A stretch of DNA of 64,000 nucleotides from Chryseobacterium gleum (GCA_945897915.1 CAMDGB010000007.1:19117-83116); one strand, 5' to 3'. Shown: positions 1 through 10,531, counted from the first letter of the stretch. Numbers and translations: made by a program. Notes: a model not told the origin generated them from the letters alone.

Positions 1-640
1 CGTCAAAAGAAACTTGAGCAGCCGTCATTTTAAAGATGTCAACAGCAATTTCTACTTCTTTATCATCAACTCCTAAAATATCAACCTTTTTTACTTCTTT
101 AATTTCTTCAATATCGTCTTGAAGTAATTCTCCGTATTTTTTTAGTTGTTGTGTGGTGTAATTTCCTTTTAAATTGATATTTAAAATAGGCACTTCTTCA
201 GAAATATTTAGTTCGAAAACACTTGGTTCTACTTTACTTCCGTTATCTAAATTTGGCCAATCGGTATCTGCTTTTATAACATCTACTTTATCTTTAATTT
301 TAGTTTTCGCCTCTTCAATGGTAACTTTATCAGCAAATTCTACAATTATCATTCCATAATCTTGAAAAGAGCTGGACGTTATTTTTTCTACACCTGTGAT
401 ATTTTTAACTTCCTTTTCAAGAGGTTTAATAATTAATTTTTCCACATCCTCTGCTGAATTTCCAGGAAAAACAGAAGAAATGTATATTTTATTTTCAATA
501 ATTTCTGGGAAATCTTCACGAGGCATCGTTACATAGGCAATAATACCCGTAATAACAATTAGCAACGTTAAAATATAAACTGTAACTCTGTTGTCTACTG
601 CCCAACTCGATATTCCGAATTCTTTGTTTTTATGTGACAT
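1..640 (-). CDS. RND efflux transporter permease (AcrB/HAE1-type), N-terminal part, truncated by window edge
   Basis: Minus-strand reading from ATG at 638-640 gives MSHKNKEFGISSWAVDNRVTVYILTLLIVITGIIAYVTMPREDFPEI..., typical RND N-terminus; downstream of MFP and TolC genes. Confidence 0.9.
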   Translation of the reverse strand, partial: MSHKNKEFGISSWAVDNRVTVYILTLLIVITGIIAYVTMPREDFPEIIENKIYISSVFPGNSAEDVEKLIIKPLEKEVKNITGVEKITSSSFQDYGMIIVEFADKVTIEEAKTKIKDKVDVIKADTDWPNLDNGSKVEPSVFELNISEEVPILNINLKGNYTTQQLKKYGELLQDDIEEIKEVKKVDILGVDDKEVEIAVDIFKMTAAQVSFD

Positions 641-725
641 GTTTGTTTGTTGTTTTTGGTTTATTGTTTATTGTTGTAATTGTAACCTTAAACAACAAAC
701 TATAAACATTATTTTCTTAATAAAC

Positions 726-1865
726 TTAAAAATTAAGTTTCATTCCATCTGCGATGTTATTAGCGCCTTCTGTAACAATAACATCATTTGCGGTTAATCC
801 GCTCAAAATTTCAGTTACATTATCAGATGATTTACCCACTTTAACAAGTACTTTTTTAGCTACTCCTTTTTTACCATTTACATTAGTGGCTATAAATACA
901 AATTTGTTGTGTTCGCCGTCTTCTTGTACCACATTTGTAGGAACTACGATAGCGTTATTTATTGCATAATCAATAATTTTAAGTTGCGCCACTTGGTTTG
1001 GACGTAGTAAATTATCTGGATTAGGCACACTAACTTCAATACCAAAACTTCTATTACTTGGGTTAATAAAATTAGCTACCTGACGCACTTTACCTTTATA
1101 GGTTTTCCCTAAAGACGTTAAAAAAACATCTACAGCTGTTCCAACTTTTAACTTCCCAATGTAGGTTTCAGGAACGGTTGTAGAAACATACATGTTTGAT
1201 AAATTTACAATGCGCATTAATCCTTGTGGGTTTGGAGAAACTACTTGTCCTCTTTCTACAAAAACATCATCAATAGTTCCGGAAAATGGAGCACGAATAA
1301 CTGTTTTTGCCACTTGAGCTCTCATTTGTGCAACCGATTTTTGAGCCGAAATCATTTGTGCTTGCGCTTGTAAAAACTGAATTTCAGAACCAATTTTTTT
1401 GTCCCAAAGGTTTTTTTGTCTTTCAAAAGTGGTTTTTGACAAAGCATATTGGTTTTCAATACTGGCCAATTGCTGACTCATTCCTGCATCGTCAACTTTA
1501 CCAAGAATTTGTCCTTTTGAAACACGTTGCCCAGCTTTTACATTTAAAATGGTTAACGTTCCGCTGAATTCAGGTTGTACTAAAATATTATCTTTAGTAT
1601 TTACATTTCCTTGAATTTCTAAATAGTGATTGAAAATAGTGTCTTTTAGCGTTATTACCGAAACTAATGCTTCTGTTTCTGGTGTTTTATTGCCATTAAG
1701 TAGCGCGGCATCTATTTTTTCTAATTCTGACTGAATAATTGCCTTTCTATTTTTTAATTCCGTAATGTTTTTATCTTTAATTAAATCTTCGGTAGATTTT
1801 TCTCCACAAGCTATCAGTAAAAAACTGGCGGCAATAATTACTAATTTTTTCATATCTAATTTCAT
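726..1865 (-). CDS. RND efflux periplasmic adaptor (HlyD/AcrA family) lipoprotein
   Basis: Signal peptide with lipobox (LLIACG), barrel-sandwich motif GTLTILNVKAGQRVSKGQILGKVD, RAPFSGTID. Confidence 0.93.
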   Translation of the reverse strand: MKLDMKKLVIIAASFLLIACGEKSTEDLIKDKNITELKNRKAIIQSELEKIDAALLNGNKTPETEALVSVITLKDTIFNHYLEIQGNVNTKDNILVQPEFSGTLTILNVKAGQRVSKGQILGKVDDAGMSQQLASIENQYALSKTTFERQKNLWDKKIGSEIQFLQAQAQMISAQKSVAQMRAQVAKTVIRAPFSGTIDDVFVERGQVVSPNPQGLMRIVNLSNMYVSTTVPETYIGKLKVGTAVDVFLTSLGKTYKGKVRQVANFINPSNRSFGIEVSVPNPDNLLRPNQVAQLKIIDYAINNAIVVPTNVVQEDGEHNKFVFIATNVNGKKGVAKKVLVKVGKSSDNVTEILSGLTANDVIVTEGANNIADGMKLNF

Positions 1866-1871
1866 TTATTT

Positions 1872-3209
1872 TTAGTTAACTAATTTTTCTAAAGTTGCTT
1901 TTTTATTGATGATTTCTATCATTGCTTGAAGTGCTTCTTGTTGGGCCGTATATAATTGTTTTTGCGCTTCAGCAAAGTCAAAACTTGAAGATAAACCTTC
2001 TTTAAATTTTATTTGTTGTTTGGTTTCAATTCGTTCTGCTAATTTTAAATTAGCTTGGGCATTATTATATTGGTTGATGCTATATTCGTAATCGCTTTTG
2101 GCTTTTTGATATTGTAATTTTAATTTTTGTTCTGTTTCTGTAAGTTGCGTTTTTGATTTTTCTAATTCAATTTTTGCTTGTTGTACTTTAGAATTTCTGC
2201 CGCCACTACTAAAAATTGGCACATTTAATCCCAAGCCAACATTTGAAAAATTACTCCATTTTTGAGTAGAATTCATGAGAGAAAATGCGTTGGAAAAGGC
2301 ATTGTATCCAAAATTTACTTGTGCGCCTAACGATGGCAAACCTTTGCTTTTTTCTAATTTAACTAAAAGTTGTTTGCTTTCTTCTACATTTTTGCCAATT
2401 TTATAATCAATGTTTTCGTTTACAATAAACTCGGAAACTAATAATTGTAAATCGATATTATTTTGAGTTAAATTACTTAATTTTTCAGTTAATACAATTG
2501 CATCGTCAACATTAATTCCTAGTAATAATTTTACAATATTTAAGGCAATAACCCTTTGTTTGGTTACATTTTCCAAAGCATTATTTACAGAATTTAAGGT
2601 AATTTGAAGTTGCTCAATAGTTTCTTCTTCTATTAAACCGTTTTTATAAATTTCTTTTGTATCCGATAGAATTTTTTCTAAAACAGTCTTGTTTTTATTG
2701 ATAATCAAAATACTTTCATCTGCTAAGAGCACATTCCCATAAGAATTAATTACAATTTCTTTAATTTCTTGATTCGTTTTTTCTTTTGCGTTTTCAGAAA
2801 TTTTTAAATATGTTTTTGCAGATTGCAAACCTACTAAATACGAACCATCAAAAATAAGTTGACTTAATGTTAGATTTCCTATAGCTACGTGTTTCGTACC
2901 AAAAGCCAACAACGTAATGTCATTAGGATTTGCCATAGGATTAAAAGCATTAGCAGCTGCGCCTTGCTTGGTAAATTCAAATGTGTTTTGATAATTTATA
3001 GAACCATTAATTTGTGGTAATCCCATTGTAGTGGTTTCCCATTTTTTTTGCTTCGCAAGTTCTAAATCTCTGTTTGCGTTTATGACGCTGTAATTGTTCT
3101 TTTGGGCTTGGTCAATTGCTTGCTTTAGCGTGAAACTGGCAGTTTCTGCTTGCGAAAAAACTTGAATGACACTCATAAGAAACAGAAATACTGTTATTTT
3201 AATCTTCAT
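1872..3209 (-). CDS. TolC family outer membrane efflux protein
   Basis: Signal peptide, TolC-like coiled-coil repeats, operon position. Confidence 0.92.
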   Translation of the reverse strand: MKIKITVFLFLMSVIQVFSQAETASFTLKQAIDQAQKNNYSVINANRDLELAKQKKWETTTMGLPQINGSINYQNTFEFTKQGAAANAFNPMANPNDITLLAFGTKHVAIGNLTLSQLIFDGSYLVGLQSAKTYLKISENAKEKTNQEIKEIVINSYGNVLLADESILIINKNKTVLEKILSDTKEIYKNGLIEEETIEQLQITLNSVNNALENVTKQRVIALNIVKLLLGINVDDAIVLTEKLSNLTQNNIDLQLLVSEFIVNENIDYKIGKNVEESKQLLVKLEKSKGLPSLGAQVNFGYNAFSNAFSLMNSTQKWSNFSNVGLGLNVPIFSSGGRNSKVQQAKIELEKSKTQLTETEQKLKLQYQKAKSDYEYSINQYNNAQANLKLAERIETKQQIKFKEGLSSSFDFAEAQKQLYTAQQEALQAMIEIINKKATLEKLVN

Positions 3210-3219
3210 TGGTTTAAAT

Positions 3220-3819
3220 TTAATTATTTATATTCTGTAATTGTTTTTCTAATTCTATTATTCCAGCTGACGTTGCCATCGCACGAATATGGTATTCTAA
3301 TGCTTTGTATTCTAATTTACTAGCTTCTTTCTCTAAGGCTGTATTTTCGCTAATGCTGAATATTAATGTGTAATAAAACTTAACATAATTTTCAACATCT
3401 ATAGTTTCTAGATATAATCCTTCTGAAATTCCTTTAAAAATGTTATCCCGAAAACACCCTTGACATATTTCAATTTGATAGCCAACTACTTTTTGATATA
3501 CTTCTGGATAATGTTTTTTCAATTGATAAACAGGAGATGTTTCGCTATATTTGAACATTTCTTTAAACATTCTTCTTATTTGAAAATTTTCTTCGATAGC
3601 ATTAAATTTTTTCGCAACGATTGATTCAATGATTTCTATAACTTCTTTATGAACCAATTGTGTGCTTTCTTCAATAAGTAATTCTTTGTTAGAAAAATAT
3701 TTGTAAATTGTTTTTTTAGAAATTCCCATTTCACGGGCAATATCGTCCATAGTAATGCTCTTGAAACCAAATTTCAAAAACATTTCTTTTGCTTTGACTA
3801 CAATATTTTCTTTAATCAT
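3220..3819 (-). CDS. TetR/AcrR family transcriptional regulator
   Basis: N-terminal HTH: AKEMFLKFGFKSITMDDIAREMGISKKTIYKYFSNKELLI. Confidence 0.95.
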   Translation of the reverse strand: MIKENIVVKAKEMFLKFGFKSITMDDIAREMGISKKTIYKYFSNKELLIEESTQLVHKEVIEIIESIVAKKFNAIEENFQIRRMFKEMFKYSETSPVYQLKKHYPEVYQKVVGYQIEICQGCFRDNIFKGISEGLYLETIDVENYVKFYYTLIFSISENTALEKEASKLEYKALEYHIRAMATSAGIIELEKQLQNINN

Positions 3820-3826
3820 AAGAATA

Positions 3827-4093
3827 TTAAAATTGTTTTATCAAACTATAAAATTCTATGCTTTTTCTTAAAGGATATAATGGCAATTCTTTAATTTTTA
3901 GTTTTACTTCTTCTTCATTTATATTTTTAAAAATTAAAATTGCACCATTTTTGGTTGGTCGTAAAAATAAATTTTCTAAAATCCCTACTTCTTTCCATTT
4001 AGCAATTATTTCTTTTTCATGAATTAAAATTTCAGAAAAATTATCTGGTAAATTATCTAAATCAATGGTTAAAATTACTTGTACCTGGTTCAT
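3827..4093 (-). CDS. Small muconolactone-isomerase-like/YCII-like protein, first gene of efflux operon
   Basis: 88 aa ORF, resembles muconolactone delta-isomerase fold proteins (WKEVGILENLFLRPTKNGAILIF); 7 bp from tetR. Confidence 0.6.
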   Translation of the reverse strand: MNQVQVILTIDLDNLPDNFSEILIHEKEIIAKWKEVGILENLFLRPTKNGAILIFKNINEEEVKLKIKELPLYPLRKSIEFYSLIKQF

Positions 4094-4143
4094 TTTTAAT
4101 ATTTAATATTATTAATTATTCTTTTTTGTATAATTTTTCGATA

Positions 4144-4183
4144 CAAATATAAAAAGGAAACTTATAAAACTAAAATAGTTTCC
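4144..4183 (-). promoter_or_regulatory. Efflux operon promoter -7 (TATATTTG, minus) with adjacent GGAAACT-N14-AGTTTCC inverted repeat, candidate TetR operator
   Basis: CAAATATA at 4144-4151 (reverse complement TATATTTG); perfect 7-bp inverted repeat 4156-4162 / 4177-4183. Confidence 0.5.
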
Positions 4184-4263
4184 GTAATCTTCACATAAAT
4201 TTAACATTTAATTTATGAAGCTAATTATTAATTATTAGTTTAAATTTACAAAAAATTTCAAGT

Positions 4264-5238
4264 ATGCTTTCATTGTCAGAATATCAAAATGTTATTTCGA
4301 AAGAATTTTCAAATATTCATATTCACAAACAACCGAAAAATTTATATGAACCAATAGATTATATTTTATCTCTTGGCGGTAAAAGAATTCGTCCTGTATT
4401 AACATTAATGGCAACTGATATTTTTGATGGCGACTATAAAAAAGCAATTTCTGCTGCTAAAGCCGTAGAGGTTTTTCATAATTTTTCATTAGTGCATGAT
4501 GATATTATGGACGATGCGCCTTTGAGACGAGGACATGAAACTGTTCATGAAAAATGGAACATCAATACTGGTATTTTATCTGGTGATGCCATGTTAATTT
4601 TAGCTTATCAGTATTTTGAAAATTACGAACCCGCGATATTTCAAAAACTAGCAAAATTATTTAGCAAAACAGCTTTAGAAGTTTGCGAAGGTCAACAATA
4701 CGATGTAGATTTTGAAACCCGAGATGATGTTACAATTGCTGAATATTTAAAAATGATTGAATTTAAAACGGCAGTATTATTAGGTGCTGCTATGAAAATG
4801 GGCGCTATTGTAGCAGAAACTTCAGAAGAAAACGCCGATTTAATTTATACTTTTGGATTAAATTTAGGCATAGCATTTCAATTACAAGACGATTATTTAG
4901 ATGCTTTTGGAAACCCAAAAACCTTTGGGAAACAAGTAGGTGGCGACATTATCGAAAACAAAAAAACCTATTTATACTTAAAAGCGATAGCGTTTTCAAA
5001 TGACGAGGACAAACAGCAATTATTACATTTATTTTCTATACAACCCAATGAAAATTTCGATAAAATTGAATCGGTAAAAACAATTTTTACTACTTCTGGC
5101 GCAAGTAAAGCAACACAAGACGCAATTGCTAACTATACTCAAATAGCATTTGAAACGCTAGAAAAAATGAATATTTCCGAAGACAAAAAAGTGGTTTTAA
5201 GATTGTTTGGCGAAAAATTAATGAATAGAAAAGTGTAA
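4264..5238 (+). CDS. Polyprenyl synthetase (isoprenyl diphosphate synthase)
   Basis: DDIMDDAPLRRG and DDYLD aspartate-rich motifs, GGKRIRP. Confidence 0.95.
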   Translation: MLSLSEYQNVISKEFSNIHIHKQPKNLYEPIDYILSLGGKRIRPVLTLMATDIFDGDYKKAISAAKAVEVFHNFSLVHDDIMDDAPLRRGHETVHEKWNINTGILSGDAMLILAYQYFENYEPAIFQKLAKLFSKTALEVCEGQQYDVDFETRDDVTIAEYLKMIEFKTAVLLGAAMKMGAIVAETSEENADLIYTFGLNLGIAFQLQDDYLDAFGNPKTFGKQVGGDIIENKKTYLYLKAIAFSNDEDKQQLLHLFSIQPNENFDKIESVKTIFTTSGASKATQDAIANYTQIAFETLEKMNISEDKKVVLRLFGEKLMNRKV

Positions 5239-5281
5239 TCAATGAGCCAATTTTCGATGAGCCAATTTCCAATTTAAAAAA

Positions 5282-5635
5282 ATGAGTTATTTACCGCCAA
5301 CATCCATCGATTCATTAATTGAAGAAGCCGAAGAACAAGATTTATATTTCAAATTAATTGAGCAAACCAATAAAGATTTTGCTTTGGCAAACGAAAATAT
5401 TGATATTCCGTTAGATATTTCCCCATTTGAATTAAAGCTTTTGGTTCAGGAGAAAATTATAAAATTAGTCAATTATAAATTCGCAGAATATTTAAATTTA
5501 CTATATATTATTGATGTTTCCGAAGATCAGATTAAAAAATTAGACGGCTCAGATGTTTTTAAATTATCCGAAGAAGTTGCTTTTTTAATTTTAAAACGCG
5601 AATGGCAAAAAGTATGGTTTAGAAATAAATATTAA
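5282..5635 (+). CDS. Conserved hypothetical protein
   Basis: 117 aa ORF, downstream of polyprenyl synthetase. Confidence 0.7.
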   Translation: MSYLPPTSIDSLIEEAEEQDLYFKLIEQTNKDFALANENIDIPLDISPFELKLLVQEKIIKLVNYKFAEYLNLLYIIDVSEDQIKKLDGSDVFKLSEEVAFLILKREWQKVWFRNKY

Positions 5636-5636
5636 T

Positions 5637-6962
5637 TTACTCCAACTCTTTCTTTAAAATTATTTTATTCCACAATTCTTTTCCTTCTTTGTCAAATAAT
5701 GTTATCTTCATTTGTCGGGTGTCTTTTTCGCCAGAAAACGAAAGTGTTCCAAAAACATGTTGTGCAAATAAACTGCCTTCCACTCTGTTTTTATTTTCTT
5801 CTTTGGCAATTTTTTCAATATTTCCATGTCCAGAAGTTAGTGGAGAAACCGTCCAATCATATAAATTATAAGCTTCAGTTCGTTTCAACATCGATAATTC
5901 TGTAAAATGTCTGTCACCAGAAATAAAAGTTACGCCTTTAATTTTATTTGCTGTAATTTCATTTAAAAGTGCTTCTTTTTCTGTTTTATAATTTTCGTAA
6001 TTTTCAAAAACAGCTGCCGAGCTTAACACTTGGCCACCAATTACTATAATTTTAAAACCGGCTTTTGAAGTTACCAAAGCGTCGATTAGCCATTGTATTT
6101 GAGAAGCTCCTAAAAGTACTTTTTCACCGGTTAATCTGTCATTTGGCGATCTAAAAAAACGATTGTCTAACAAGAAAACTTCTGCGTCTCCCCAATTAAA
6201 ACAGGAATAAATACCTTCTTGTTGAGTAGGATTCATCCCGTACGATTTATTTGCCCAAAAATCTTTAAACGCTTGTTGCGTTGCATACTTATTATAAAAA
6301 CCTCTGTCGCCATCATTTGGTCCAAAATCATGATCGTCCCAAATTGCAAAATTTTGAGTTTTAGCCAAAAGCGCTTGCATTTCTTTTATTTTTCTTGAAT
6401 AGGTGTAGCGATGTTGTATTCCTGTTTTACTATCCCAATCTGCTTCACGCAAGTAAATATTATCGCCACCCCAAATCATAATGTCTGGATTTTTTTTAGC
6501 AATACTTTCAAAAATAGAATAGTTGGAACCATAAGGTGTTCCTGGTCTATCTAGGGCTTCTTCACTTATGTAAGCGCAACTTCCTAATGCAATTGTAAAA
6601 TCGGGTGCTTTTTCGCGAAATTGCCATAATTTTTTTGATGAAAAGGAAGTTTCATAAGGCAAAATTATTTTTTTGTTATCCAAATAAACTTCGTAATTAT
6701 ATTTTTTTCCTGGCTCAAGTTTGTCTAAAACTACATGACAAGTAAATGCATTGTCTTTAGACGTGTTGTACTTTTCGCTTTTGAAAACTTCTCCTACATT
6801 ATCTTTAGCATAATAGGAAACATAAACAATGGATGGTTTTTCCGTTTGAAGCCAAATCATCGCTTCTTTCATTTCACAATAACCTAACATAGGTCCAGAT
6901 TGTAAATTATTTTGTGAAAATAAGGTGACTGAAAACAATAAAAAGGAAAGAATAAATCGCAT
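5637..6962 (-). CDS. PhoD-like alkaline phosphatase family protein
   Basis: Signal peptide; WGGDNIYLREADW, WDDHDFGPND, SGDRHFTE metallophosphatase motifs. Confidence 0.9.
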   Translation of the reverse strand: MRFILSFLLFSVTLFSQNNLQSGPMLGYCEMKEAMIWLQTEKPSIVYVSYYAKDNVGEVFKSEKYNTSKDNAFTCHVVLDKLEPGKKYNYEVYLDNKKIILPYETSFSSKKLWQFREKAPDFTIALGSCAYISEEALDRPGTPYGSNYSIFESIAKKNPDIMIWGGDNIYLREADWDSKTGIQHRYTYSRKIKEMQALLAKTQNFAIWDDHDFGPNDGDRGFYNKYATQQAFKDFWANKSYGMNPTQQEGIYSCFNWGDAEVFLLDNRFFRSPNDRLTGEKVLLGASQIQWLIDALVTSKAGFKIIVIGGQVLSSAAVFENYENYKTEKEALLNEITANKIKGVTFISGDRHFTELSMLKRTEAYNLYDWTVSPLTSGHGNIEKIAKEENKNRVEGSLFAQHVFGTLSFSGEKDTRQMKITLFDKEGKELWNKIILKKELE

Positions 6963-7020
6963 AATTTTTTTTGTAAAATTAAGAAATTCTAATAGATTTA
7001 ATGTTAAGAAATAATTACTT

Positions 7021-7581
7021 TTAAAACATTACTCTAACAAAAGGAAGCCAAGATTGCCCATATATATTATTTTGATTTGCGTGTAGTAAATTAAATCTAA
7101 CCCCAAAAGTTACGTTTTGTTGACGATATCCAGCACCAACAAAAACCGCTGTATTCCAAAATGAATCTTTGCTGCTATTCACTGCATCAAATTTTCTGTT
7201 TATTGCTAATTGTTCTATTTCTGCTGAAAGCTGAACATCTTGTATTGGGTGAAATAATCCAATTATACTTCCTCCAAAAATAGTAGATTTAAAACCCGTA
7301 GCATTATAATTTGAAGGATTTGATTCTTGAGCAACATAACTCCCTGAAATTCCTACACCTAGGCTTACCGTTTTGTTTATATGATAATATCCTGTTGGAG
7401 ATAAAGAAAAATTAGAATATCCGTTACCAAAAGCCAAGCCTAATCCTCCACCATATTGAACTTTTTGCCAAAAAACAGATTTTGTTTTAGGAATGCTGTC
7501 TTGCTGAGAAAACAAGTGTGCAGAATTGAGAAAAATTAGTGTGTAAAAAAATGTATTTAGTAACTTTCTCTTTATTTTCAT
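7021..7581 (-). CDS. Outer-membrane beta-barrel-like protein, hypothetical
   Basis: Signal peptide; alternating aromatic/Gly beta-barrel pattern; C-terminal F. Confidence 0.6.
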   Translation of the reverse strand: MKIKRKLLNTFFYTLIFLNSAHLFSQQDSIPKTKSVFWQKVQYGGGLGLAFGNGYSNFSLSPTGYYHINKTVSLGVGISGSYVAQESNPSNYNATGFKSTIFGGSIIGLFHPIQDVQLSAEIEQLAINRKFDAVNSSKDSFWNTAVFVGAGYRQQNVTFGVRFNLLHANQNNIYGQSWLPFVRVMF

Positions 7582-7700
7582 TATATTTATTCCTTATTTG
7601 TTAATTTGAACATAAAAGTATAAATTTCTTCGAACATTTAGCATAAAAGTTTATACTTTTGCATAAAATTTTTTAACCAAATCGTCATTTAGACAGAATT

Positions 7701-10466
7701 ATGGATAGGTTTTCCTTTTTAAACGCAGCACATACTGCATTTTTTGCAGATTTATACGACCAATATATACAAAATCCAGATAGTGTAGAACCAAGTTGGA
7801 GAAGTTTTTTTCAAGGTTTTGATTTTGCTAATGAATTTTCTAATCCAGGTGAGCAAATTGCGCACACCGCTAATAATTCTGTTTCTGGTGATAATTCCGA
7901 ACAACTTCAAAAAGAATTTAATGTTTTAAAACTAATTGAAGGATACCGGACTAGAGGCCATTTATTTACCAAAACAAATCCTGTTAGAGATAGAAGAACC
8001 TATTCTCCAACTTTAGCTTTAGAAAACTTTGGATTGACTCAAGCAGATTTAACAACAGTTTTTGATGCCGCAAAAATGGTACACATGCAACCAAGTAGTT
8101 TGGCAGATATTATCAAACATTTAGAGAGTGTTTATTGTTCGTCAATTGGTGTAGAATTTATGTACATCAGAGAGCCAGTGGTGCAAGATTGGATTAAAAA
8201 CAGATTAGACATCAACGATAATCAGCCGAATTTCTCAGCTGATGAAAAGAAAAATATATTAAAAAAATTAAACGAAGCCGTTTCATTTGAAACTTTCCTA
8301 CACACTAAATATGTGGGTCAAAAACGTTTCTCTTTAGAAGGTTGTGAAGCTACAATTCCGGCATTAGATGCGCTAATTGAAGCTGCTGCAGAAAAAGGTG
8401 TAGAAAAATTTGTAATGGGAATGGCACACCGTGGCCGTTTGAATGTTTTAGCCAATATTTTTGGTAAAGACACACAAAACATTTTCTCAGAATTTGACGG
8501 AAAAGACTACGATGATGACATGACTTTTGATGGTGATGTAAAATACCACTTAGGATTAACATCCGACCGAGTTACGGATTCAGGGAAAAAAATAAACCTA
8601 AATTTAGCACCAAATCCATCACACTTAGAAACTGTTGGTGCTGTTATTGAAGGAATTACAAGAGCGAAACAAGACCGGTATTTTGCAGATGATTTTTCAA
8701 AAGTTTTACCAATTGCCGTTCACGGTGATGCCGCTATAGCTGGTCAAGGTATTGTGTATGAAATTATACAAATGGCAAAATTAGATGGTTACAAAACAGG
8801 CGGAACCATTCACTTAGTTATTAATAACCAAGTTGGATTTACTACGAATTATTTAGATGCCCGTTCATCAACCTACTGTACAGATGTTGCAAAAGTAACC
8901 TTGTCGCCTGTATTACATGTAAATGCAGATGATGCAGAAGCGGTCGTTCATGCCATGTTATTTGCTTTAGATTACCGAATGGAGTTTGGAAGCGATGTAT
9001 TTATCGATTTATTAGGATATAGAAAATATGGTCATAACGAAGGTGACGAACCTCGTTTTACACAACCAAAATTATACAAAGCGATTGCCAAACATAAAAA
9101 TCCTCGTGATATTTATGCAGAAAAATTAATAACTGAAGGTGTAATTGACACCAATTACGTAAAATTTTTAGAAGAAACATACAAATCAAATCTAGATGAA
9201 AATTTAGAAGCATCTCGTAAGAAAAGCTTAACTGTAATTACACCATTTATGCAAAATGAATGGACTGGATTTGAGCAGGTTTCAGACGATGTGATGCTTT
9301 CGAAATTTGATACGAAATTTGATAAAAAGCAGCTAACGGATATATCTACAACATTAACAGAACTGCCTTCAGACAAAAAATTCATTAGCAAAATCACGAA
9401 ATTAATTGGCGACAGAAAAGCTATGTTTTTCGAAAAAGACCAATTAGATTGGGCAATGGGCGAATTATTGGCTTATGGATCTTTAATATCAGAAGGCTAT
9501 GATGTTCGTATTTCTGGACAAGACGTAGAGCGCGGAACGTTTTCGCACCGTCATGCTGTTATAAAAGTAGAAGAATCAGAAGAAGAAGTGATTTTGTTAA
9601 ACAATGTCAAAAATAGAAAAGGAAACTTTTATATCTACAATTCGCACCTTTCAGAATATGGAGTAGTTGGTTTTGAATATGGTTATGCATTAGCATCGCC
9701 AAACACATTAACCATTTGGGAAGCACAATTTGGAGATTTCTCTAACGGCGCACAAATTATGATTGACCAATACATTTCTGCAGGTGAAGACAAATGGAAC
9801 AATCAAAATGGACTGGTTTTCTTGTTGCCTCATGGGTATGAAAATCAGGGGGCAGAACACTCCTCTGCTCGTATGGAACGTTATTTACAAATGTGTGCCA
9901 AACACAATATGTACATTGCGGATATTACCACTCCAGCCAACTTCTTCCACTTAATGAGAAGACAAATGAAAACTAAATTTCGTAAACCATTAATTGTGTT
10001 TACTCCAAAAAGTTTATTACGTCATCCATTAGCGGTTTCAACTGCTGAAGAATTAGCAAATGGGCAATTTCAAGAAGTAATTGACGATACAGTTAAAGAC
10101 AAAAAAGTCATTAAATCTTTAGTATTCTGTACAGGAAAAGTATATTATGATATAATTGCAAAACGTGAAGAATTAGGAAGAAATGATGTTGTAGTAGTTC
10201 GTTTTGAGCAATTATTCCCATTAGCAACAGACCAAATTAAAGCGATTATCAATTCGTACCCAAATGTGGATGATTATGTTTGGGCGCAAGAAGAACCAAA
10301 AAATATGGGTGCTTACGGATATTTATTGATGAATTTTGATTTAGTAAAATTACGTTTGGCCTCACCAAAAGCATATAGTGCACCCGCAGCAGGAAGTTAC
10401 GAACGTTCTAAAAAACGTCAAGCTAACGCAATTGCTATGGTTTTTGATAAAAATTTATTTCAATAA
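7701..10466 (+). CDS. sucA: 2-oxoglutarate dehydrogenase E1 component
   Basis: 921 aa; MDRFSFLNAAHTAFFADLYDQYIQNPDSVEPSWRSFFQGF, MAHRGRLNVLAN, HGDAAIAGQGIVYE; followed by E2. Confidence 0.98.
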   Translation: MDRFSFLNAAHTAFFADLYDQYIQNPDSVEPSWRSFFQGFDFANEFSNPGEQIAHTANNSVSGDNSEQLQKEFNVLKLIEGYRTRGHLFTKTNPVRDRRTYSPTLALENFGLTQADLTTVFDAAKMVHMQPSSLADIIKHLESVYCSSIGVEFMYIREPVVQDWIKNRLDINDNQPNFSADEKKNILKKLNEAVSFETFLHTKYVGQKRFSLEGCEATIPALDALIEAAAEKGVEKFVMGMAHRGRLNVLANIFGKDTQNIFSEFDGKDYDDDMTFDGDVKYHLGLTSDRVTDSGKKINLNLAPNPSHLETVGAVIEGITRAKQDRYFADDFSKVLPIAVHGDAAIAGQGIVYEIIQMAKLDGYKTGGTIHLVINNQVGFTTNYLDARSSTYCTDVAKVTLSPVLHVNADDAEAVVHAMLFALDYRMEFGSDVFIDLLGYRKYGHNEGDEPRFTQPKLYKAIAKHKNPRDIYAEKLITEGVIDTNYVKFLEETYKSNLDENLEASRKKSLTVITPFMQNEWTGFEQVSDDVMLSKFDTKFDKKQLTDISTTLTELPSDKKFISKITKLIGDRKAMFFEKDQLDWAMGELLAYGSLISEGYDVRISGQDVERGTFSHRHAVIKVEESEEEVILLNNVKNRKGNFYIYNSHLSEYGVVGFEYGYALASPNTLTIWEAQFGDFSNGAQIMIDQYISAGEDKWNNQNGLVFLLPHGYENQGAEHSSARMERYLQMCAKHNMYIADITTPANFFHLMRRQMKTKFRKPLIVFTPKSLLRHPLAVSTAEELANGQFQEVIDDTVKDKKVIKSLVFCTGKVYYDIIAKREELGRNDVVVVRFEQLFPLATDQIKAIINSYPNVDDYVWAQEEPKNMGAYGYLLMNFDLVKLRLASPKAYSAPAAGSYERSKKRQANAIAMVFDKNLFQ

Positions 10467-10531
10467 TAGTTATACAACACATTAATATAATTTTAGGCAG
10501 TGTTTACTACTAAAACTTAAAACGAAAGAAT

